The notes below the pieces were generated by a model. It did not search any database and had not been told where the DNA came from. It saw only the letters and a program-made list of their open reading frames with translations. Shown here piece by piece: positions 33,684-42,854 of a stretch of DNA of 64,000 nucleotides (its first letter is position 1; each line of letters begins with the position of its first letter). Source of the DNA: JBKCUI01 sp052161625 (GTDB lineage: Bacteria > Planctomycetota > Planctomycetia > Pirellulales > Pirellulaceae). The position numbers and the translations under genes are program-made. The stretch is taken from the NCBI GenBank assembly GCA_052161625.1, contig CP197412.1; one strand, given 5' to 3'.

Positions 33684-35408
33684 ATGTCCCAAGCCGAAAC
33701 GACCACCGAGAAGCTTAGCCCTGTCGAAGGGATCAAAACCGCTAGCCGATACCTTCGAGGCACGATCGGCGAAGAGCTTGGAAAGGACTCCGATCACTTC
33801 GGCAAAGACGATTTGCAGCTTCTGAAATTTCACGGCACCTACCAGCAGGATGACCGTGAAGCCCGGGGCGCGGCGACCGAGTCGGGGAAGAGCGAAAAAG
33901 CTTACTCGTTCATGGTTCGCAGCCGCATTCCAGCGGGGATTATGACCAGCCAACAACTGCTGGCTCACCTCGATCTCTGCGATGAAATCGGCAACACGAC
34001 TCTGAAAGTGACCACGCGTCAAGGACTGCAACTCCACGGGATCCTCAAATCCAATTTGCGAGCCTGCATCAAGCGGATCAACGACACGCACCTGAGTACG
34101 CTATCGGCCTGTGGCGACGTGAATCGCAACGTGATGGCTTGCCCTGCTCCCTACCGCGATAATGTTCGTCCGGTCATTCAAAAGCTGGCTTATGACATCG
34201 CGATGCACCTGGCGCCTCGAACGAGGGCCTACTACGAACTTTGGCTGGAAGATCCCGAAACCGGCGTGAAGACGTTGGAAGGGGGAAGCGACGAAGAGTT
34301 TGAACCGATTTACGGCAAAGTTTATTTGCCACGCAAATTCAAAACGGCGATTGCGCTGGCTGACGACAATTGTGTCGATGTGTACACCAATTGCTTGGGC
34401 TACATCGCCGTGGTGCGCGACGGACAAATCATGGGTTACAACGTGGTGGTCGGTGGTGGGTTGGGGGTTACCCCGAGCGCGAAGAAGACCTTTCCACGTC
34501 TCGCCTCCCGAATGGCCTTCGTCACCAACGAGCAGGCTGTTCCAATCGCCGAAGCGGTTGTGAAAGTACAAAGGGACTTTGGCTATCGCGACGATCGAAA
34601 GCGTGCCCGTCTGAAGTACTTGATTCACGACAAGGGGATCGAATGGTTCCGGTCCAAGGTCGAAGAGTATTACGGCTCGAAGCTGGCGGACTGCACCGAG
34701 GACGATGTCGTCGAGCACAACGATCACATCGGTTGGGATGAGCAAGGCGATGGGCGTTGGTTCTACGGATTCAACGTGGAGAACGGTCGGTTGTATGACG
34801 ATGGAAATCGTGCATGGAAAGCGGCTCTGCGGGACATCTGCACCGAGTTGCAACCTGAGATTCGGTTGACCGCGCACCAAAGCATTATCTTCTGCAACAT
34901 CGAAGAAAAGGATAAGGCGCGACTCGCGAGCTTGATCAAAAAGCGGGGCTTACCGCTTTCAGAAGAGATTTCCAACGTTCGACGCTGGTCGATCGCATGC
35001 GTCGCGTTGCCAACTTGCGGGCTCTCTATCACCGAAAGCGAACGGGTTATGCCCGACGTGATGGATGAAATGGAGAAGGTCCTGCTGGAGCTTGGTTTGG
35101 ACAAAGAGTTGTTCACGGTGCGAATGACCGGTTGCCCCAATGGTTGCGCCCGTCCCTACAATTCGGACATTGGGTTTGTCGGCAAGGCGAAGGGGAAGTA
35201 CACCGTCTTTGTCGGTGGCACGAGACTTGGAACGCGTCTAGGGTTCATCTTCAAGGATCTGATTCCTCTTGAACAACTCGTGACGACCCTTCGACCTCTC
35301 TTCGTGAAATTCAAAGAAGAGCGGTTGGAGTCGGAATCGTTCGGCGATTTCTGTGCGCGAGCAGGCTTGGAGCAACTCCTTGCTTGGTCGGCTCCGCCTG
35401 CGGAGTAG
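33684..35408 (+). CDS. Siroheme/4Fe-4S nitrite or sulfite reductase (hemoprotein)
   Basis: A 574-residue protein of the assimilatory sulfite/nitrite reductase family, reducing sulfite to sulfide or nitrite to ammonia by six electrons. Start at ATG 33684. The 4Fe-4S/siroheme cysteines are CVALPTC (C439, C445) and GCPNGC (C484, C488), with TTRQGLQLHG and ACGDVNRNVMACP in the N-terminal half-domain. Ferredoxin-dependent type is suggested by single-chain length. Sulfite and nitrite specificity cannot be told from sequence alone here. hemC, which makes the tetrapyrrole precursor for siroheme, follows convergently. Confidence 0.9.
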   Translation: MSQAETTTEKLSPVEGIKTASRYLRGTIGEELGKDSDHFGKDDLQLLKFHGTYQQDDREARGAATESGKSEKAYSFMVRSRIPAGIMTSQQLLAHLDLCDEIGNTTLKVTTRQGLQLHGILKSNLRACIKRINDTHLSTLSACGDVNRNVMACPAPYRDNVRPVIQKLAYDIAMHLAPRTRAYYELWLEDPETGVKTLEGGSDEEFEPIYGKVYLPRKFKTAIALADDNCVDVYTNCLGYIAVVRDGQIMGYNVVVGGGLGVTPSAKKTFPRLASRMAFVTNEQAVPIAEAVVKVQRDFGYRDDRKRARLKYLIHDKGIEWFRSKVEEYYGSKLADCTEDDVVEHNDHIGWDEQGDGRWFYGFNVENGRLYDDGNRAWKAALRDICTELQPEIRLTAHQSIIFCNIEEKDKARLASLIKKRGLPLSEEISNVRRWSIACVALPTCGLSITESERVMPDVMDEMEKVLLELGLDKELFTVRMTGCPNGCARPYNSDIGFVGKAKGKYTVFVGGTRLGTRLGFIFKDLIPLEQLVTTLRPLFVKFKEERLESESFGDFCARAGLEQLLAWSAPPAE

Positions 35409-35417
35409 CGTTGTCGA

Positions 35418-36347
35418 TTACTCGAATCGATCTGGGTGAATCAGCTCGCTGGCACCCAGTTCGATCAGATCTGCCGCAGATTGCTCCCCTAAATGGAGAG
35501 CGTGAAGCAGCTCCAATTGCTCGGGACGTGGCCATTTCCAACGCTGTTCGATCATCTCGGTGAAGTCTTCAGAAAAGACACGTGCCGAGAGAGTGATCGT
35601 GGTGCTGTCGATGGTCGCCAAAGCGGCCAGCGGAGTGAGACAACCCGCTTCCAGGGTTCGCAGCAGCGTTCGCTCCACAAGAACCGCAAAATGGGTTTCT
35701 CTATGTTGCAGCGATTCCACCACCCGGGTGATTTCCAAATCGTCGTCCCGCGTTTCTAGCCCCAATGCTGCTTGGCCAACCGCCGGAAGCAATTCTTCGT
35801 CCGTGAATCGCTGTGTAATGCGATCATCGAGTCCCAGTCGGTGAAGTCCTGCGTAGGCCAGAAGAATCGCATCGAATTCGCCTGACTCCATCTTTTGGAT
35901 GCGCGTGTGGACATTGCCTCGAATCTCGGACAGTTTCAAGTCAGGGCGAAGTCGCAGCAATTGAGCTCGCCGCCTCGGGGAACCCGTTCCAACTGTCGCG
36001 CCCTCGGGCAGGGAGTCGAGGGTGGTGAACTTTGTAGAGAGAAGGCAATCCGAGACTTCTTCTCGCATGGGAACGGCAGCCAGATGCAAACCCGGGACGG
36101 GGGCAGTCGGGAGATCCTTCAGACTGTGGACGGCCAAGTCGCATCGGTGGTCGAGTAGGGCTCGCTGGATTTCCTTCGTAAAGACGCCGACACCACCCGA
36201 TGCACCGAGGGGCGTGGTCGATACATCACCCGAGGTGATGATTTTGACCAGCTCCACTTCATGCCCTGCCGCTTCCAGCAGATTGGTAACATGATGGGCT
36301 TGCCAAAGGGCCAATGGGCTTTGACGAGTTCCGAGGCGGATTCGCAT
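35418..36347 (-). CDS. hemC: Hydroxymethylbilane synthase (porphobilinogen deaminase)
   Basis: Joins four porphobilinogens to make hydroxymethylbilane, the linear precursor of heme and siroheme. A 309-residue protein from ATG 36347 (MRIRLGTRQSPLALWQA), normal length. It has AVHSLKDLPT with the catalytic Asp, GTGSPRRRAQL, RGNVHTRI and the dipyrromethane-cofactor Cys in LEAGCLTPLA. The longer frame to 36440 is rejected. Its end is 9 bases from the reductase end, convergent. Confidence 0.97.
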   Translation of the reverse strand: MRIRLGTRQSPLALWQAHHVTNLLEAAGHEVELVKIITSGDVSTTPLGASGGVGVFTKEIQRALLDHRCDLAVHSLKDLPTAPVPGLHLAAVPMREEVSDCLLSTKFTTLDSLPEGATVGTGSPRRRAQLLRLRPDLKLSEIRGNVHTRIQKMESGEFDAILLAYAGLHRLGLDDRITQRFTDEELLPAVGQAALGLETRDDDLEITRVVESLQHRETHFAVLVERTLLRTLEAGCLTPLAALATIDSTTITLSARVFSEDFTEMIEQRWKWPRPEQLELLHALHLGEQSAADLIELGASELIHPDRFE

Positions 36348-36456
36348 GGATCCTCTGTAAGTTGTTAAAGGGTATAAAGTTGCGTTCACGACTCGGCATC
36401 GCGAAATTTCCTGATAATATAGCGGAGAGTTCGCATTCATAAACCGACAGACGCAG

Positions 36457-37749
36457 ATGCTAATTTTTAACTTGGTTTTCGCACAGGATAAAACGCAGAA
36501 GAGCGAAGAGGGGACGGAAAGCCCGCTCCCTTCCTCGGAATTGCCGACACCGACTCAGGAATCGGCCCAGGAGCTTGCGCGCGAGCCAACGAAAGCAGCA
36601 GAGGAATCGAAAGCCGATAAGGAACCGAAAGCGGCAGACGAATCGAGCGGTAATGAGCCCGAAGGAATGACGAATCCGAACGTCACGCCGATTCAGCGCG
36701 AGGTCATTGGGCAGCCAAATCCTGCCGAAAAAGGAGTGGGAAAGGGACCCGTCGAAGCGCTCTGGTTCGACTTCCCCACGATCATGCTCGCGACGGTGGT
36801 GCTGGTCGTCTTAGGCATCGCATCTTCGGTAGCCCACTACCTAACGCGCACTCCGAACCCACTCATCAATCCGGCGTTGGTGCAGCGATTTGTTCATCGC
36901 TTGTGGGCTTGGTGGCTTATGTTTGCCATCCTGATCGCGGGCCTCTTCATGCACCGAATCGGGACAATCATCTTGTTTGGTTTAGTCTCGTTTTGGGCTT
37001 TTCGAGAATTTATCACCATGACGCCGACGCGCCGCGGCGACCATCGGGCGTTATTTTGGAGTCTGGTGGTTTTCACACCGCTTCAATATGTATTGATCGC
37101 GATTTCGCACTGGGATATCCGGCCGGGAGAGTCGATCGATTTGTACGATATCTATAGCATCATGATCCCAGTTTATGCCTCTCTTTTTATCCCGGCCCGC
37201 ATCGCGATGGCAGGTGATCACAAGAGATTTCTGGAGCGTTCTGCCCAGATCCAGGCAGGGTTGCTGATATGCGTGTATTGCTTGTCGTTTGCTCCCGCAT
37301 TGCTCGATCTCAAGCTGTCGACGAGCGATGGTGAACCATGGAACGGAAGCAACGCGGGATTGCTCTTCTTCTTCATCTTGATTTCGCAAATCTCTGATGT
37401 GTTCCAATGGACTTGGAGTCTTATCAAAGGGAACAGGATCGTTGCGAAAGATGTGAGTAGTTCACGGACTTGGGAGGGGCTGATGGGTGGTTCCCTTTCA
37501 ACTGGGATCGTCGGTGCACTTCTTTTTTGGGTCACTCCGTTTACGCCTTGGCAAGCCGCTTCGATGGCGATCGTGGTCGCTTGGCTCGGATTCGCCGGCG
37601 GGATGACGATGAGCGCGATCAAGCGGGATCGTGGAGTGCACGACTACGGGTCGTTGGTGCTCGGACACGCTGGTGTTCTGGATCGGATCGATACACTCTG
37701 CTTCTCCGCTCCGATTTTCTACCATCTGACTCGATTCTTTTTTGTCTAA
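36457..37749 (+). CDS. Phosphatidate cytidylyltransferase (CdsA-like) with long N-terminal tail
   Basis: A 430-residue membrane enzyme making CDP-diacylglycerol for phospholipid synthesis. The C-terminal CDS signature lies at about 386-412, with SAIKRDRG, HDYGS and GHAGVLDRID visible. Where the classical consensus has K-D, this protein has H-D. Multiple membrane helices span about 108-430. The first ~90 residues are Glu/Ser/Pro/Lys-rich and unusual for the family. Its start (ATG at 36457) has no clear ribosome site. It is separated from dxr and rseP, which adjoin cdsA in many bacteria. Confidence 0.86.
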   Translation: MLIFNLVFAQDKTQKSEEGTESPLPSSELPTPTQESAQELAREPTKAAEESKADKEPKAADESSGNEPEGMTNPNVTPIQREVIGQPNPAEKGVGKGPVEALWFDFPTIMLATVVLVVLGIASSVAHYLTRTPNPLINPALVQRFVHRLWAWWLMFAILIAGLFMHRIGTIILFGLVSFWAFREFITMTPTRRGDHRALFWSLVVFTPLQYVLIAISHWDIRPGESIDLYDIYSIMIPVYASLFIPARIAMAGDHKRFLERSAQIQAGLLICVYCLSFAPALLDLKLSTSDGEPWNGSNAGLLFFFILISQISDVFQWTWSLIKGNRIVAKDVSSSRTWEGLMGGSLSTGIVGALLFWVTPFTPWQAASMAIVVAWLGFAGGMTMSAIKRDRGVHDYGSLVLGHAGVLDRIDTLCFSAPIFYHLTRFFFV

Positions 37750-37785
37750 TGCATCTGTTTCTTTCACGGTCGGACAGAGGTGGCG

Positions 37786-38562
37786 ATGGGATGGTTTGAT
37801 ACGCATGCGCATCTCGCGGAGCCAACCTTGCGAGGCCAACTCGAAGACGTACTGCAGCGGGCGCAGTCGAATGGTTTGGAGGGCATTCTCTGCGTGGCCG
37901 TGGATGGCGAAACCTCCGTGGAGTGCTTGGCAATCGCACAAACCCATCCGATGATTCGATGCAGCGCCGGGATTCATCCGAACTATGCGCACCAAGCGAA
38001 GCCCGAAGATTGGGAGCGTATCGAATCCCTCACTGCGGAGCCGCTCGTCGTCGCATTAGGCGAAACAGGACTCGACAAATATTGGGACGATTGCCCATTC
38101 GCAATCCAGCAGGCAAACTTTGAATCCCATTGGCAATTGAGCCGACGGACAGGATTACCCGTGATCATCCACATGCGGGAGTGTGAACAAGAAATGCTCA
38201 CGGCTTTGAGGGCTGAATATGCCTACGGTAGATTGAACGGTGTGATGCACTCATTCGCGGGATCTTTGGCTGCTGCGATGCAATGCTTGGAGATGGGACT
38301 CTTTATCAGCTTCGCAGGTATGCTGACCTACAAAAAGTCGCAGGAATTGCGAGAGGTTGCGAAACAGATCCCCGTCGAGTGCTTGTTGCTCGAAACCGAC
38401 TCACCCTATTTGAGTCCAGAACCCCATCGTTCGAAACGGCCCAATGAACCAAGCTGGTTGGTGCACACCGCGAAGGTGCTCGCGGAAGCCAAGTCGCTCG
38501 ATCTGTCGGAACTGCGCGCTATCACGGCGTCCAACAGCAAGCGTCTATTTTCCCGTTGGTAG
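37786..38562 (+). CDS. tatD: TatD-family metal-dependent hydrolase/DNase
   Basis: A 258-residue TIM-barrel hydrolase of the TatD family, a metal-dependent nuclease in characterised members. Metal-binding features: FDTHAHL (H7, H9), ALGETGLDKY (Glu), IIHMRECEQ, VMHSFAGS and LLLETDSPYL (Asp). ATG 37786 was chosen over GTG 37780 because AGAGG lies five bases upstream of it. The gene lies 36 bases after the cdsA-like gene, so co-transcription is likely. A degenerate 13-bp triplet repeat follows the stop. Confidence 0.92.
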   Translation: MGWFDTHAHLAEPTLRGQLEDVLQRAQSNGLEGILCVAVDGETSVECLAIAQTHPMIRCSAGIHPNYAHQAKPEDWERIESLTAEPLVVALGETGLDKYWDDCPFAIQQANFESHWQLSRRTGLPVIIHMRECEQEMLTALRAEYAYGRLNGVMHSFAGSLAAAMQCLEMGLFISFAGMLTYKKSQELREVAKQIPVECLLLETDSPYLSPEPHRSKRPNEPSWLVHTAKVLAEAKSLDLSELRAITASNSKRLFSRW

Positions 38563-38568
38563 CCGGCC

Positions 38569-38607
38569 ACTGGGTAGCTTGACTGGGGAGCTCGATTGGG
38601 TCGCTAT
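38569..38607. repeat. Degenerate 13-bp tandem repeat (3 units) after tatD
   Basis: ACTGGGTAGCTTG, ACTGGGGAGCTCG and ATTGGGTCGCTAT at 38569-38607 share a 13-bp period with decay, placed between the convergent tatD and glycosyltransferase genes; the last unit overlaps the end of the glycosyltransferase. Confidence 0.5.
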
Positions 38608-39485
38608 CCAAATCGATAACGAATGATGCACCAGAGCGCATTGAACAGATCGCGAACGCCGATCTTTTTTCCTTCGTCCCAGGACCGAGGTTGATAGCGA
38701 ATCGGAACCTCGCGAATGGCTATGCCGCGCCGAGCAAGCTTGGCAGTGATTTCGGGTTCGAATCCAAAACGGCGTTGCTCGATGTGGATCGATTGCAACA
38801 AGTCTCGCCGAAATGCCTTATAGCAAGTCTCCATATCGGTCAGATTCTGGCCGCTGGCAATATTGCTCAGACCAGTCAGAACGCGATTTCCCAATCGATG
38901 GATCCACGAGTCGTGATGACTTTCTGGGGAGAGATAACGTGAACCATAGACGACGGTCGCGTCCCCATTTTGGATCGGAGCGATGACCTGCATGATCTGC
39001 TCCGGCTCGTATTCCAAGTCCGCGTCTTGGACAATCACGATCTCCCCGCGAGCGGCGGCGAATCCGGTCTGGATGGCCGCCCCTTTGCCTTGATTGATCG
39101 AGTGGAAGATCGGTTCGATTGGGAAACGATCGGCCAAGTCGCGGATGAGTTGCTGAGTACCGTCGAGGCTGCCGTCGTCGACAACGATCACTTGCTTCGT
39201 GATTGGTAATCGACAGACTCGCTCCACGATTTCACTCAACGTCGCCAGTTCGTTAAACGCCGGTATCACGACCGTCAGCTGCGGGGTGTCCACGGATGAA
39301 GTCGGACCACTCGCATGCGATTCGGCGGCTTCACTAAGAAGGAGTTCCGTGCTTTCGATTTGCCGCAACAGACGATCTTCGGACTCTCCCAACGCTCGAG
39401 ATCCAGACTGAGCTTGCGATGGTTTTATTCGCAGAGTGTCTGCATTGGATTCCGAATCTAGAGCGGGCCCAGATTGACGTGGCAT
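38604..39485 (-). CDS. Family 2 glycosyltransferase (polyprenyl-phosphate-sugar synthase-like)
   Basis: A 293-residue GT2 enzyme with an about 60-residue N-terminal Ser/Glu-rich lead. The catalytic domain shows VVIPAFNELATLSEIVERV, VVDDGSLDGTQQ, NQGKGAAIQTGFAAARGE and the DxD-like QDADLEYEP, with SRYLSPESH and later METCYKAFRRD typical of the DPM1/GtrB branch. It transfers a sugar from an NDP-sugar, probably to a lipid phosphate. ATG 39485 was preferred to the open start at 39575. No C-terminal membrane helix is visible. Confidence 0.88.
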   Translation of the reverse strand: MPRQSGPALDSESNADTLRIKPSQAQSGSRALGESEDRLLRQIESTELLLSEAAESHASGPTSSVDTPQLTVVIPAFNELATLSEIVERVCRLPITKQVIVVDDGSLDGTQQLIRDLADRFPIEPIFHSINQGKGAAIQTGFAAARGEIVIVQDADLEYEPEQIMQVIAPIQNGDATVVYGSRYLSPESHHDSWIHRLGNRVLTGLSNIASGQNLTDMETCYKAFRRDLLQSIHIEQRRFGFEPEITAKLARRGIAIREVPIRYQPRSWDEGKKIGVRDLFNALWCIIRYRFG

Positions 39486-39634
39486 GCAAAGTTCTCGGTG
39501 CGCGAGGTAAAAAGAGATCGTCGGTATGTGGAAGATCGGTTGGTTTTCTCGCTGAACAAAACAGAATCGCACCAAATGCTGGCAATTGACTGCACCGAGG
39601 AGGGGAATCGTGCGGATCGTATCGAGTTTGCGGT

Positions 39635-40561
39635 TTAAGCGACGAGTCCCTTGGTCACCAACATGAAGACATCTTCGAGCGTCGGATCTTTGTCGTTGAA
39701 CGACTTCATCTTCACACCACCATGAACAAGTCGTGTAAGAATATCGGCAAGTCCGGCATCGTCGGTTTCGAACTCAGCAGTCGCGCGATTGCCATCGATG
39801 TCGATGCCTCGGAGCGTCGGCTCGCTGCGAAGAATCGACAGCCCTGCATCTTGATTCTCAAGAAATCGAACTTCGACAATCCGGTTTCGACGGATCTTGC
39901 GATAGACCGATTCAATGGGACCGTGCATCAAGAGTTGGCCTCGCTCGATGATGCCGATGGAAGTGCAGCAGTCTGCTAACTCGCTCAAGATGTGGCTGCT
40001 GATCAAAATCGTTTTCCCCATCTTTCTCAGTTCCCGAAGCAGCGCTTTGACTTCAATGCGAGCGCGGGGATCCAAACCGCTGGTCGGTTCGTCCAAGATT
40101 AAAACGGGGGGATCATGCACCAATGTCTTCGCGAGGCAGAGACGTTGCTTCATCCCTCGCGATAGACCGTTGACGTAGTCGTCGCGTTTGTGCGTGAGAT
40201 CAAGCAACTCCAGTACATCGCCGATCACCTGTTTGCGTTGTGTGCGTCCAATCTTGTACGCGACGGCAAAAAAATCGAGAAACTCCCAAACTTTCATGCC
40301 GTCGTAAACACCGAAGTCATCGGGCATGTAGCCGATACTTCGGCGAACATCCATCGGGTTTTTATTGACGCTAAAGCCATTGATGGAGCCATCGCCACGA
40401 GTTGGTTTCAGCAGCGTTGCCAGGAATCGAATCGACGTGCTCTTGCCAGCGCCGTTGGGACCAATGAATCCAAAGAGTTCCCCTGCGTCGATCTTCATCG
40501 TGATCGAATCGACCGCTCGAAACTCTCCGTAATCTTTTCCAAAATCGTGCAGCTCAATCAT
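39635..40561 (-). CDS. ABC transporter ATP-binding protein
   Basis: A 308-residue ATPase. Walker A GPNGAGKST is at 34-42, signature LSRGMKQR is near 137-145, and Walker B LILDEPTSGLDP follows, then SSHILSEL (H-loop). The C-terminal extension DPTLEDVFMLVTKGL is typical of gliding/multidrug-type ATPases that pair with ABC-2 permeases; no permease is adjacent. ATG 40561 was chosen; the further open 92 codons come from repeat DNA (SRKGAKIAKG) and are spurious. The downstream gap to the glycosyltransferase start is 149 bases. Confidence 0.93.
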   Translation of the reverse strand: MIELHDFGKDYGEFRAVDSITMKIDAGELFGFIGPNGAGKSTSIRFLATLLKPTRGDGSINGFSVNKNPMDVRRSIGYMPDDFGVYDGMKVWEFLDFFAVAYKIGRTQRKQVIGDVLELLDLTHKRDDYVNGLSRGMKQRLCLAKTLVHDPPVLILDEPTSGLDPRARIEVKALLRELRKMGKTILISSHILSELADCCTSIGIIERGQLLMHGPIESVYRKIRRNRIVEVRFLENQDAGLSILRSEPTLRGIDIDGNRATAEFETDDAGLADILTRLVHGGVKMKSFNDKDPTLEDVFMLVTKGLVA

Positions 40562-40715
40562 GGCGTCGCTATGTACAAGACTTCGATCTGTGATGCGGTG
40601 CTCGCGAATTCCATTCCCTTCGCGTACCACCGCGAACAGTATAGCTGTTTCCGAATTTGCTGCGGCTTGAATCTCTCCCCAAGGCGCAAAGAAAAGAGAG
40701 GGGTTGCACTCCGTT

Positions 40716-41627
40716 TGTGTTCCCTTTGCGATCTTCGCGCCTTTGCGAGAGACTTCTTGGTTTGGGACTGGTGGGAGGTTGCGCGCCACGGCGCTAAGGC
40801 GCCAAGGATGGGAGAGGGAGTGAAGGAGGGGATTCAATGGTTTAAGGTCCGTTTTGGGATTGGTATCGGATCACTTTTCGCAGTCCGTCATCCTCCATCA
40901 TCGTCTCTCTTCATCACCTGATCATCTACTGTGTTCCCTTTGCGATCTTCGCGCCTTTGCAAGAGACTTCTTGGTTTGGGACTGGTGGGAGGTTGCGCGC
41001 CACGGCGCTAAGGCGCCAAGGATAGGGAGGGAGTGAAGGAGGGGATTCAACGGGTTAAGGTCCGTTTTGGGATTGGTATCGGATCACTTTTCGCAGTCCG
41101 TCATCCTCCATCATCGTCTCTCTTCATCACCTGATCATCTACTGTGTTCCCTTTGCGATCTTCGCGCCTTTGCGAGAGACTTCTTGGTTTGGGACTGGTG
41201 GGAGGTTGCGCGCCACGGCGCTAAGGCGCCAAGGATGGGAGAGGGAGTGAAGGAGGGGATTCAATGGGTTAAGGTCCGTTTTGGGATTGGTATCGGATCA
41301 CTTTTCGCAGTCCGTCATCCTCCATCATCGTCTCTCTTCATCACCTGATCATCTACTGTGTTCCCTTTGCGATCTTCGCGCCTTTGCGAGAGACTTCCTG
41401 GTTTGGGACTGGTGGGAGGTTGCGCGCCACGGCGCTAAGGCGCCAAGGATGGGAGAGGGAGTGAAGGAGGGGATTCAACGGGTTAAGGTCCGTTTTGGGA
41501 TTGGTATCGGATCACTTTTCGCAGTCCGTCATCCTCCACCATCCTCTCTCTTCATCACCTGATCATCTACTGTGTTCCCTTTGCGATCTTCGCGCCTTTG
41601 CGAGAGACTTCTTGGTTTGGGACTGGT
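40716..41627. repeat. About 214-bp tandem direct repeats with internal foldback
   Basis: Four near-identical units at 40716-40929, 40930-41142 (213 bp), 41143-41356 and 41357-41570 are followed by a 57-bp truncated fifth at 41571-41627. Each starts TGTGTTCCCTTTGCGATC. Units differ by only a few substitutions and one base deletion, so the amplification is recent. Each unit has inverted pieces GCGCCTTTGCG and CGCTAAGGCGC (10 of 11 paired) and a GGCGC-taag-GCGCC stem. Short ORFs read through units, but 213/214 is not a multiple of three and no coding bias is evident. The whole gap 40562-41769 is otherwise without genes. The left flank 40678-40715 contains the related AAGGCGCAAAG. Confidence 0.97.
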
Positions 41628-41769
41628 AAGAAGTTGCGAGCCAAGGCGCAATTGCATCTGAGCCGGACCACGACATCGAACAAACGAAGTAGAATCCAGT
41701 CGAGGTAGACTCAGATGGTCCGCTTCCCCTGCTTGTCACTCCTTCCTTCTCTACGAGAGAAAAAGCACC

Positions 41770-42789
41770 ATGCATCCGCAAGATCCCGTATCGATTCCCC
41801 GCCGGGAAGCGTTGCTCGCAACGATGGCCGGAATTGGATTGTCTTCGCTTGCTTTTGAGCCTGTTCATGCATCCCCTGCAGTTGCACCCGCGGCGGAGGA
41901 TGCTAGGCGTTCATCCCCCAAGCGATACAAGATGAAGAAGTCGATCAATCTTTGGGCCTTCCCTTACCCTCAGCGAATGAATCTCCGCGAGTGCATGCAG
42001 TTGGCGAAAGATGCAGGCTTCGATGGGATCGAACTCAATTACGATTTAGAAAACGATCTTTCACCGAAGGGAACTGCCAAGGAGTTCGCGGCGATCCGAC
42101 GCATGGCGGATGAGATTGGCATTGCAATCAGCGGTCTCTGTTCCTTTCTTTTCTGGCCCTATCCCTTGTCATCGAACGATCCTGCGAAACGCAATAGAGG
42201 GATCGAACTTGCTGGGATGATTGCTCAAGCCGCAGCGGACATGGGTGTGGAAAATGTATTGGTGGTCCCAGGCGCCGTTCATATCCCATGGCGCGACGAT
42301 CATGAACCTGTTCCAAATGACGTGTGCGATGAACGAGCGAAAAATGCGATAGGCCAATTGGTCAAGCAAGCAGAGAGAACAAAAACGTATTTGAACATGG
42401 AGAACATCTTCTTCAACGGTTACTTGATGACCCCCATGGAGATGAATCAATTCGTCGATAGTTTCGGTAGCCCCTATGTCCAAGTGCATTTCGATACAGG
42501 CAATATCTCCATGTTCCAGCACGCCGAGCATTGGGCTCAAATCCTGGGCAAGCGAACCAAAAACGTCCATCTGAAGGAGTTCACGAAGAAAGGGACCGAC
42601 TATTCGCTCGAGACATTTCGCCCCTTGTTGGACGGAACGACCAACTGGCCTGCTGTGACCGACGCGTTGGAGAAAGTCGGCTACGAGGGGTATCTCACTT
42701 TTGAGTATTTCCATCCCTACCAACACTATCCCGAGGCGCTCATTTGGCAAACCTCCGATTCGCTCGATCGCATCTTGGGCAGGAAGTAG
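41770..42789 (+). CDS. Tat-exported sugar-isomerase-like TIM-barrel protein
   Basis: A 339-residue protein of the AP-endonuclease-2/xylose isomerase-like superfamily, near hydroxypyruvate isomerase. The N-terminus RREALLATMAGIGLSSLAF is a twin-arginine signal. Barrel features include AKDAGFDGIELNYDLEN, LNMENIFFNGYL (metal Glu), VQVHFDTGNI (Asp) and HLKEFTKKG (His), ending in GYLTFEYFHPY. Substrate and reaction are unknown. It follows the tandem-repeat array by about 140 bases, which may include its promoter. Confidence 0.85.
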   Translation: MHPQDPVSIPRREALLATMAGIGLSSLAFEPVHASPAVAPAAEDARRSSPKRYKMKKSINLWAFPYPQRMNLRECMQLAKDAGFDGIELNYDLENDLSPKGTAKEFAAIRRMADEIGIAISGLCSFLFWPYPLSSNDPAKRNRGIELAGMIAQAAADMGVENVLVVPGAVHIPWRDDHEPVPNDVCDERAKNAIGQLVKQAERTKTYLNMENIFFNGYLMTPMEMNQFVDSFGSPYVQVHFDTGNISMFQHAEHWAQILGKRTKNVHLKEFTKKGTDYSLETFRPLLDGTTNWPAVTDALEKVGYEGYLTFEYFHPYQHYPEALIWQTSDSLDRILGRK

Positions 42790-42854
42790 TGTGCAGGAGG
42801 AATGGGTGCTTCGACGCAATACCACTCCCCAGTAGGCTTGAGTGGGCTGACTGT

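Noticed and set aside
37786..38562. TatD protein as EboB of an ebo cluster
   Set aside because: It is about 22 kb from eboE and looks like ordinary TatD; no ebo linkage.
40562..40837. 92-codon N-terminal extension of the ABC ATPase
   Set aside because: Encoded by the dispersed foldback repeat (SRKGAKIAKG), not by protein-coding sequence.
40854..41562. Repeated 60-93 residue plus-strand frames in the tandem array
   Set aside because: They recur only because the DNA repeats; 213/214-bp units shift frame and no ribosome site or domain exists.
40716..41627. CRISPR array
   Set aside because: Whole units including would-be spacers are identical; period is too long; no cas genes.
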